A stretch of 10,526 nucleotides of DNA from Alphaproteobacteria bacterium. GTDB taxonomy: Bacteria; Pseudomonadota; Alphaproteobacteria; UBA11222. The DNA lies in contig DMKG01000082.1 in the NCBI GenBank assembly GCA_003454415.1, positions 1 through 10,526 of the forward strand, written 5' to 3'. The notes under the pieces are model-generated. The model did no database searches. It was given only the letters and a program-made list of their open reading frames with translations, and was not told the origin of the DNA. Shown here piece after piece: positions 6,365 through 10,526 of the stretch. Numbering within the stretch: the first letter of the stretch is position 1; the number at the start of each line of letters is the position of its first letter. The translations under genes were made by a program, and so were the position numbers.

Positions 6365-8434
6365 TCATGCCAGATCCCGGATATTTGGTTCACGATCAAA
6401 GAAACGCATTGCAGCGGCCTCCACAAACGCGCCGTCAAGGCCAGTCACCCCGGCGTCCGGTACGACGTTCGCCCGCTCCAGCAATGGTTGCGCCTCGGCA
6501 TTATGCCCGATAGCCTTGAGATGCGCGAAGGCGTTCGCCACCCATTCGACAGCAGCCGACTCTTTGATCAGCATCCCCACGGCTTTTGACGACAGCAATA
6601 CCGCTACCGCATCAAAAAGTTGCGACGGGGCGCCCGCGAGCTGCCCATGCGCCTTCATCACGTTTCCATCCGAAAGCCTGGCTCCACCGATTTTAGGCGC
6701 AACCAATTTGACTGTTGCGCCTGATTTCTGGATGGCTTTTTTTAACCTGGAAAGCATGACGGCGTCGCTGCCATCTGCGATTAGAATGCCCACGCACCGG
6801 CCTTTGAGGATTGCTTTCATGTTTTTCTGAATCGAAAGCGCGGGAGAAGGGTCAAGCTGCTGCAAGCTTGCTGCGGCAGGAGCTTTTTTCGGTAAAGCGA
6901 TATTAAGTCCGCCAGCCACCCGTTTGGCGAGCTCTTCACTGACATTGCGCAAATTGGCCACAACACGGGGCGGCACATGCTCCAGCATGACCTTGGAAAG
7001 TTCAAAAACCAGCGCCGAGGCGATATGAGCCTGCTCGTTCTCAGTCTGTGATTCGAAAAACATGCGCGCCTGGCTGTAATGATCCGCAAAAGATTCAGGA
7101 CGTAAGCGTAACTTTTCGCCCTGTTCCTCATTTTCAGCCCGGCCGGGAAAACTGGAAAAACCGCTGACGGGACATTCACGTGGTCCGGGCTCCTCATCCG
7201 CCTCGCCGAGACTGTTTGGTTCATAATTCGCACGTCCCGCCGGCACGAGGGTTTGCATCATCCCGTCGCGCTGAAAATTGGCGAACGGGCACTTGGGCGC
7301 GTTGATCGGGATCTGGTGAAAATTGGCGGTACCCAGGCGGGATTTCTGCGTGTCGAGATAACTGAACAGCCGGCCTTGCAATAGCGGATCATTCGTGAAA
7401 TCGATACCGGGGACAATATTGCCCGGGCAATAGGCCACCTGTTCTGTCTCCGCAAAAAAATTATCCGGATTGCGGTTAAGGACCATGCGTCCCACCATTC
7501 GCAGCGGCACTTTCTCCTCTGGGATCAGTTTCGTCGGGTCGAGCACATCATAGGGCAGGGAATCAGCCAGCTTCTGGTCAAAAAGCTGCAGTCCCAGCTC
7601 CCATTCCGGGAAATCTCCCTGCTCAATCGATTCAAAGAGGTCACGACGATGGTAATCATTGTCTGCCGCCTGAAGTTTCACAGCCTCGTCCCATACGGTG
7701 GATTGCAGGCCGAGTTTGGGTTTCCAGTGGAACTTCACAAAAGTGGATTTACCCTTGGCGTTGATAAAACGAAAAGTATGAACTCCAAAACCTTCCATCA
7801 TGCGCAGAGAACGCGGAATGGCGCGGTCAGACATCGCCCACATGATCATATGGGTGGATTCGGGCATGAGCGAAATAAAGTCCCAAAACGTATCATGCGC
7901 GCTGGCGGCTTGCGGGTAACCGCAATCGGCCTCCATCTTTACGGCGTGGATCAGGTCTGGAAACTTGATTGCATCCTGAATGAAAAAAACCGGTATGTTG
8001 TTACCGACAAGATCCCAATTTCCTTTTTGAGTGTAGAACTTTACGGCGAAACCGCGTACGTCGCGCGGCGTATCAACAGATCCGGCGCCGCCGGCGACTG
8101 TTGAAAAGCGGGTAAATACAGGCGTCCTCTCGCCTGCGCGCTGGAAAAGATCCGCAGTGGTGACGTCGGAAAGCGATTCATACAATTCAAAAAACCCGTG
8201 CGCCGCAGAACCCCGCGCATGCACGATGCGTTCTGGAATACGCTCATGATCGAAATGAAAGATTTTCTCACGGAGGAGGAAATCTTCAAGCAGCACCGGT
8301 CCGCGCGCGCCTGACGTCAAGCTGTTCTGGTTATCGGAAACCGGCGCGCCGAGATTGCTCGTAAGGGCGGATTGGCCCATTTTAGCCGTTTGATGAGTTT
8401 CCCCGCCCTTAGGGTAATGATTTTTTTTGCTCAT
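6365..8434 (-). CDS. katE: Large-subunit (clade 2, HPII-type) monofunctional heme catalase
   Basis: A 689-residue catalase that dismutates hydrogen peroxide in the cytoplasm, normally as a tetramer. Catalase core residues about 35-505: [11 protein letters not shown] (65-75) with distal His72; VGNNIPVFF (143-151) with Asn145; and the proximal heme ligand Tyr359 in [14 protein letters not shown] (355-368). The spacings from His72 (73 and 287 residues) equal those of E. coli HPII. A C-terminal DJ-1/PfpI-like domain from about 545 to 689 marks the large-subunit clade, and the length is close to B. subtilis KatE. HPII His392, which bonds to its heme-ligand Tyr, is Cys336 here. The start at 8434 has a strong ribosome site, AGGAGGAAC. 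It lies 54 bases downstream of the GlsB-like gene and may share its transcript. GC content is lower than in the left half of the window. No clear terminator is seen after the stop. Confidence 0.97.
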   Translation of the reverse strand: MSKKNHYPKGGETHQTAKMGQSALTSNLGAPVSDNQNSLTSGARGPVLLEDFLLREKIFHFDHERIPERIVHARGSAAHGFFELYESLSDVTTADLFQRAGERTPVFTRFSTVAGGAGSVDTPRDVRGFAVKFYTQKGNWDLVGNNIPVFFIQDAIKFPDLIHAVKMEADCGYPQAASAHDTFWDFISLMPESTHMIMWAMSDRAIPRSLRMMEGFGVHTFRFINAKGKSTFVKFHWKPKLGLQSTVWDEAVKLQAADNDYHRRDLFESIEQGDFPEWELGLQLFDQKLADSLPYDVLDPTKLIPEEKVPLRMVGRMVLNRNPDNFFAETEQVAYCPGNIVPGIDFTNDPLLQGRLFSYLDTQKSRLGTANFHQIPINAPKCPFANFQRDGMMQTLVPAGRANYEPNSLGEADEEPGPRECPVSGFSSFPGRAENEEQGEKLRLRPESFADHYSQARMFFESQTENEQAHIASALVFELSKVMLEHVPPRVVANLRNVSEELAKRVAGGLNIALPKKAPAAASLQQLDPSPALSIQKNMKAILKGRCVGILIADGSDAVMLSRLKKAIQKSGATVKLVAPKIGGARLSDGNVMKAHGQLAGAPSQLFDAVAVLLSSKAVGMLIKESAAVEWVANAFAHLKAIGHNAEAQPLLERANVVPDAGVTGLDGAFVEAAAMRFFDREPNIRDLA

Positions 8435-8488
8435 CCGTTCCTCCTGTCTTCCTCATCCAGAAAAGACGTATAATTTCAGCATAATTAT

Positions 8489-8749
8489 TCAAACCTGCTT
8501 GCCGCGCAGCATCCTCGCCAACCCGATCAGGAGGCAGGCGCCCACGACGCCGGCGATCAAATAGCCGATCCAGCCTATTGTCAGGATTCCCAATGCCGAA
8601 AAAATCACATTCGCGACAAACGCCCCTGTAATGCCGAGAATGATATTCATCAGTAATCCGTGATCGGACTTCATGAGCTTTTCGGCGATAAACCCTGCAA
8701 GGCCGCCGATGATGATGGCGGCCAGCCAGCCAATTGATTGTTCCGGCAT
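8489..8749 (-). CDS. GlsB/YeaQ/YmgE-family stress-response membrane protein
   Basis: An 86-residue, glycine-rich inner-membrane protein with three hydrophobic segments at about 6-22, 33-52 and 57-80. The pattern GWLAAIIIGGLAGFIAEKLMK (7-27), then NIILGITGAFVANVIFSALG and ending GLARMLRGKQV, is the transglycosylase-associated (Pfam Transgly_assoc) GlsB/YeaQ family. These proteins are induced by envelope or general stress in several bacteria; no catalytic activity is established. ATG 8749 is chosen over the in-frame ATG 12 bases upstream because AGGAG sits four bases before it. Its stop is 54 bases before the katE start, so a shared stress-response transcript is plausible. The 202-base gap upstream should hold the promoter, but I found no convincing sigma-70 or EcfG-type boxes there. 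Confidence 0.92.
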   Translation of the reverse strand: MPEQSIGWLAAIIIGGLAGFIAEKLMKSDHGLLMNIILGITGAFVANVIFSALGILTIGWIGYLIAGVVGACLLIGLARMLRGKQV

Positions 8750-8951
8750 ATTGCTCCTCATGAAATATTGAATAATGAAGTCTAAGAAACGCTTCGCTCA
8801 CCCAAGAATGGGCGTGATTACCGAAATCAATTCCCAACAGTTTTGCGGCTGCTGAAATAAGTATTCCATTCGGAAAGACCCTTGTCCGGTTAATGGACGA
8901 TTTTAGTGTCCGGATTTATGAGGGCGAGCGCAGACGCATCTCGCGATGATT

Positions 8952-9563
8952 TCAATCAATACGATAGGCAATGGGTTTAAAGCGGCCATTGTTGGAAAGC
9001 TCCGCCGAGCAGGCGGTGAGGCCCACCACCAAATCCATATGGGCCTGGATGGTCAACGTATTACCGGCCGCGCTTTTCGGCGGCAAAACGGCGATCCTTC
9101 CGGTTTCGCCGTCTAGCGCGACATTCATGAAAACGTTAAACGTTGTGGGAATATTATCGCTTTCAACGCCATATGGCTTAAGCGCCTGGCGCAGATTGCC
9201 GAGACAGCCGTGATGCGGGTCGGTGTGGCCGTATATAATGCGAAACGTATCTTTGCTGCAGGGAGTCAGCAGAAAATCATGCCTTCCCACATCATCGTGT
9301 ATGATGCTGAACATGACATTGCTGCGATTGGAAAAAAAACGGTTGCCTGTTGTCAGAAATAGCGTCTCCTCATAATCGAACGTGCGGCCTGACGAAAGGT
9401 ATTCGGCAATATCCCTGGCGTTATAGCAAACCAGATCGGCGACCTGCTCACCCTTAACATCCATAATGGTCAGCCGTTGTCCTTTGGAGAGACAAAAGGC
9501 GGCGCCGCTACGGGGTGGTATTAAAGCATAGTCGTTTTCTGATTTCTGGGTCGAAAAGGGCAT
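8952..9563 (-). CDS. Urea carboxylase-associated (DUF1989) family protein
   Basis: A 203-residue protein of the DUF1989 family, whose members often sit beside urea carboxylase or guanidine-metabolism genes and are thought to handle small nitrogen compounds; a biochemical role is not settled. Family landmarks: IPPRSGAAF near the start, GEQVADLVCYNARD (38-51), EYLSSGRT (55-62), NRSN (79-82), GRHDFLLTPCS (93-103), HHGCLGN (117-123), PTTFNVFMNV (139-148) and GLTACSAE (181-188). Cys102, His117/118, Cys120 and Cys185 could bind a metal. ATG 9563 is preferred (AGGA nine bases upstream) over a TTG six bases earlier. The first 43 bases overlap the end of the upstream GntA-like gene in another frame, which points to translational coupling and a shared function. 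No urea carboxylase or allophanate hydrolase gene is nearby. Confidence 0.88.
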   Translation of the reverse strand: MPFSTQKSENDYALIPPRSGAAFCLSKGQRLTIMDVKGEQVADLVCYNARDIAEYLSSGRTFDYEETLFLTTGNRFFSNRSNVMFSIIHDDVGRHDFLLTPCSKDTFRIIYGHTDPHHGCLGNLRQALKPYGVESDNIPTTFNVFMNVALDGETGRIAVLPPKSAAGNTLTIQAHMDLVVGLTACSAELSNNGRFKPIAYRID

Positions 9564-10198
9564 CGCCAACTTTCCTTATCCACCTGTCTGCCGCTATACT
9601 GAAGGGCTTCTGACGTGTTGCCGAAATCATCGGCCATCGGGTTGCGCGTTCCTGAATAGGCTATGTCCAGGCGGCGAATTTTATCGCGCACTTTCTCATA
9701 ATTGCCGGTAGCCCGGATTTTTTCGAACTGTTCATGCGGATTTAGCACCAGCATCGGCTTAGGCGACTGGCGCGCTCTCCGGCTGCTTTTGGGATGCATG
9801 CCGATGATATAAAACGCCTTCCCCATCAGGCTGAAACTGAATTGGACGGAGCCGGGGTCCGACTCTACTTTTTCATTCCAGGCAAAGGATTTACTGTCTT
9901 CATCATGCAGCGCCTGTAACAAGTTCCAGAGCAGCGTCTCGAATTGATGTTCGCAGTGAATGAAAGGCTCATCAAATTCCAGCAGGATGCTATGATATCC
10001 CTTATCCCCCTGAAAGAATTCGATCGCGTCATAGATTTGCCCCAGCACATGTTTGACAGTTTCAGACCTTAAATCCGTCATGTCGGGAGAAGAAATAACC
10101 CGCACATGGTTCTGACTGAATACTGTATGGGCCATAACGCATGGATAATGCCCGGACAAAACTCTATCAGCCATACTTGAGTGTTTCACGTTATGCAT
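9521..10198 (-). CDS. YqcI/YcgG-family protein, GntA-like heme-dependent N-hydroxylase candidate
   Basis: A 225-residue cytoplasmic protein of the YqcI/YcgG family. The family includes GntA, the heme-dependent N-hydroxylase of guanitoxin biosynthesis, and as I recall is related to the arginine hydroxylase DcsA. Diagnostic stretches (numbered from ATG 10198): HYPCVMA near 17-23; FETLLWNLLQALH (86-98); GMHPKSSRRAR (133-143); PMLVLNPHEQFEKIR (148-162); NPMADDFGN (186-194); EALQYSGR (197-204) and the terminal WRCPF (211-215). Conserved His135 and His155 are candidate heme ligands by conservation only. A hydroxylation of a guanidino or amine nitrogen is inferred, not shown. The start is uncertain: TTG 10216, ATG 10198 and ATG 10174 are all in frame with no good ribosome site. 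A TATAAT hexamer (minus strand, 10262-10267) may be its -10 box. The stop overlaps the DUF1989 gene by 43 bases. Confidence 0.82.
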   Translation of the reverse strand: MHNVKHSSMADRVLSGHYPCVMAHTVFSQNHVRVISSPDMTDLRSETVKHVLGQIYDAIEFFQGDKGYHSILLEFDEPFIHCEHQFETLLWNLLQALHDEDSKSFAWNEKVESDPGSVQFSFSLMGKAFYIIGMHPKSSRRARQSPKPMLVLNPHEQFEKIRATGNYEKVRDKIRRLDIAYSGTRNPMADDFGNTSEALQYSGRQVDKESWRCPFRPRNQKTTML

Positions 10199-10310
10199 GG
10201 CCGGAATTTGGAGCAAACTTGATAATTACTCCATACGTGTTGAGAGAATCACCATTAAGAAATTATAAAAGGGCTGACAGATATCCTTCGAAATTCAGGG
10301 AGGTGAAGTC

Positions 10311-10372
10311 GCAGACTTGATCAGTAGAAGGATCGTTTAATCCAGTCTGCCGCGCCTGGATGATAAGTCTGC
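10311..10372. repeat. Nested inverted repeats in the right intergenic region
   Basis: GCAGACTTGATCA (10311-10323) pairs with TGATAAGTCTGC (10361-10372) with a single-base bulge. Inside lies a second stem TCCAG/CTGGA (10341-10345 with 10356-10360), and AGTCTGC occurs twice (10344-10350, 10366-10372), so the left arm has two possible partners. A further pair ATCCTTC/GAAGGAT (10283-10289 with 10327-10333) overlaps. It may be a structured RNA, a recombination site or decayed mobile DNA; nothing decides between these. Confidence 0.35.
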
Positions 10373-10426
10373 ATATCCTCTCGCAAGGATGTTCTGACCC
10401 TGCCGGCGTTTCTGGATCTTGCTCAT
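10337..10426 (-). CDS. Possible 29-residue ORF with strong ribosome site
   Basis: ATG at 10426 preceded by GGAGGAG seven bases upstream (10434-10440), encoding a basic peptide beginning MSKIQKRRQGQNILARGY and ending at TAA. I do not recognise it. The strong ribosome site favours translation. The very small size, overlap with inverted repeats and the neighbouring vapC fragment favour a broken remnant of a longer gene. It reads away from the vapC fragment and toward the GntA-like gene. Confidence 0.2.
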   Translation of the reverse strand: MSKIQKRRQGQNILARGYADLSSRRGRLD

Positions 10427-10464
10427 GGTTCGTCTCCTCCATAAGATCATGAAGAGACTGCTAA

Positions 10465-10526
10465 TCTTCCGGCGAGCCGCTGCTGTTCAAGGGTGAGGAC
10501 TTCGCCAGAACCGATATTCCGTCCGT
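10465..10526 (+). pseudogene. vapC-like toxin 3'-end fragment, right copy of the 36-bp direct repeat (runs off the window)
   Basis: The + strand reads SSGEPLLFKGEDFARTDIPS, the typical C-terminal end of PIN-domain VapC ribonuclease toxins, directly after an in-frame TAA at 10462-10464. No VapC body (the acidic PIN active-site region) is seen upstream, so only the tail of the gene is here. Bases 10465-10500 are the second copy of the repeat at 6271-6306. Unlike the left copy, this one keeps reading as VapC to the window edge, so it is the better-preserved one. A vapB antitoxin gene is not seen. Confidence 0.55.

Larger units (their letters stand above)
6271..10500. other. Putative island bounded by direct repeats
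   Basis: The 4.2-kb block between the two vapC-tail repeats has all four of its clear genes on the minus strand and a different base composition. Hand counts of 60-base lines give about 52% GC at 7921-7980 and 48% at 9241-9300, against 70% at 4501-4560. Codon use shifts in the same way, with more A/T in third positions. No integrase or transposase is inside, so if it moved it did so passively, by recombination between vapC copies or with lost machinery. This is an inference from the flanking repeats and composition. Confidence 0.35.

Noticed and set aside
8884..8911. GTCC-GGAC-GTCC alternating short inverted repeats after the DUF1989 gene
   Set aside because: Stems of only four bases, no T-run and no known leader; within chance expectation.
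8750..8951. EcfG-type (GGAAC...CGTT) general-stress promoter before the GlsB-like gene
   Set aside because: Only GGAAT-like sequences without a properly spaced partner were found.
8952..10198. A guanitoxin biosynthesis cluster
   Set aside because: Only a GntA-family gene is present; no PLP enzymes, methyltransferase, kinase or transporter of that pathway is in the window.

Overview
The window looks like chromosomal DNA from an alphaproteobacterium that runs the ethylmalonyl-CoA pathway. The evidence is a divergent pair of genes for ethylmalonyl-CoA mutase (ecm, cut off by the left edge) and crotonyl-CoA carboxylase/reductase (ccr). Both proteins resemble the alphaproteobacterial versions closely, and the left part of the window has high GC and GC-rich codon use. 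I cannot name the genus.

Layout: (1) 1-2331 holds ecm (-) and ccr (+), which read away from a 145-base shared control region containing an 8-bp inverted repeat. (2) 2340-2882 (-) encodes a small membrane-anchored nuclease of the staphylococcal-nuclease family, convergent with ccr. (3) 3019-6261 (+) encodes three catabolic-type enzymes: a TauD/TfdA-type Fe(II)/2-oxoglutarate dioxygenase, an alpha/beta hydrolase, and a luciferase-like flavin monooxygenase. A 272-base spacer packed with hairpins separates the dioxygenase from the other two. Two near-identical 10-bp palindromes (consensus TRACCGGTYA), one before the dioxygenase and one before the hydrolase, suggest that one regulator controls both units. 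(4) 6365-10198 (-) has visibly lower GC and encodes a heme-dependent N-hydroxylase-like protein (YqcI/YcgG, GntA-like), an overlapping urea-carboxylase-associated (DUF1989) protein, a GlsB/YeaQ-type membrane protein, and a large-subunit (KatE/HPII-type) catalase. (5) 10199-10526 is mostly non-coding, with nested inverted repeats, a doubtful 29-codon ORF and the 3' end of a vapC-like toxin gene.

How they fit: Ccr reductively carboxylates crotonyl-CoA to ethylmalonyl-CoA, and Ecm (after an epimerase not in this window) isomerises it to methylsuccinyl-CoA, so the first pair performs the signature steps of C2 assimilation. The dioxygenase/hydrolase/monooxygenase set looks like oxidative and hydrolytic breakdown of an unknown organic substrate. 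The lower-GC block combines oxidative-stress proteins with a possible N-oxygenation pair.

The two most interesting signals are these. The lower-GC block is bracketed by a 36-bp direct repeat (33/36 identical, 6271-6306 and 10465-10500), and both copies read as the C-terminal end of a VapC toxin, which suggests an inserted or rearranged island. Inside it, the GntA-like and DUF1989 genes overlap by 43 bases, which suggests that their products work together in a pathway I do not recognise.
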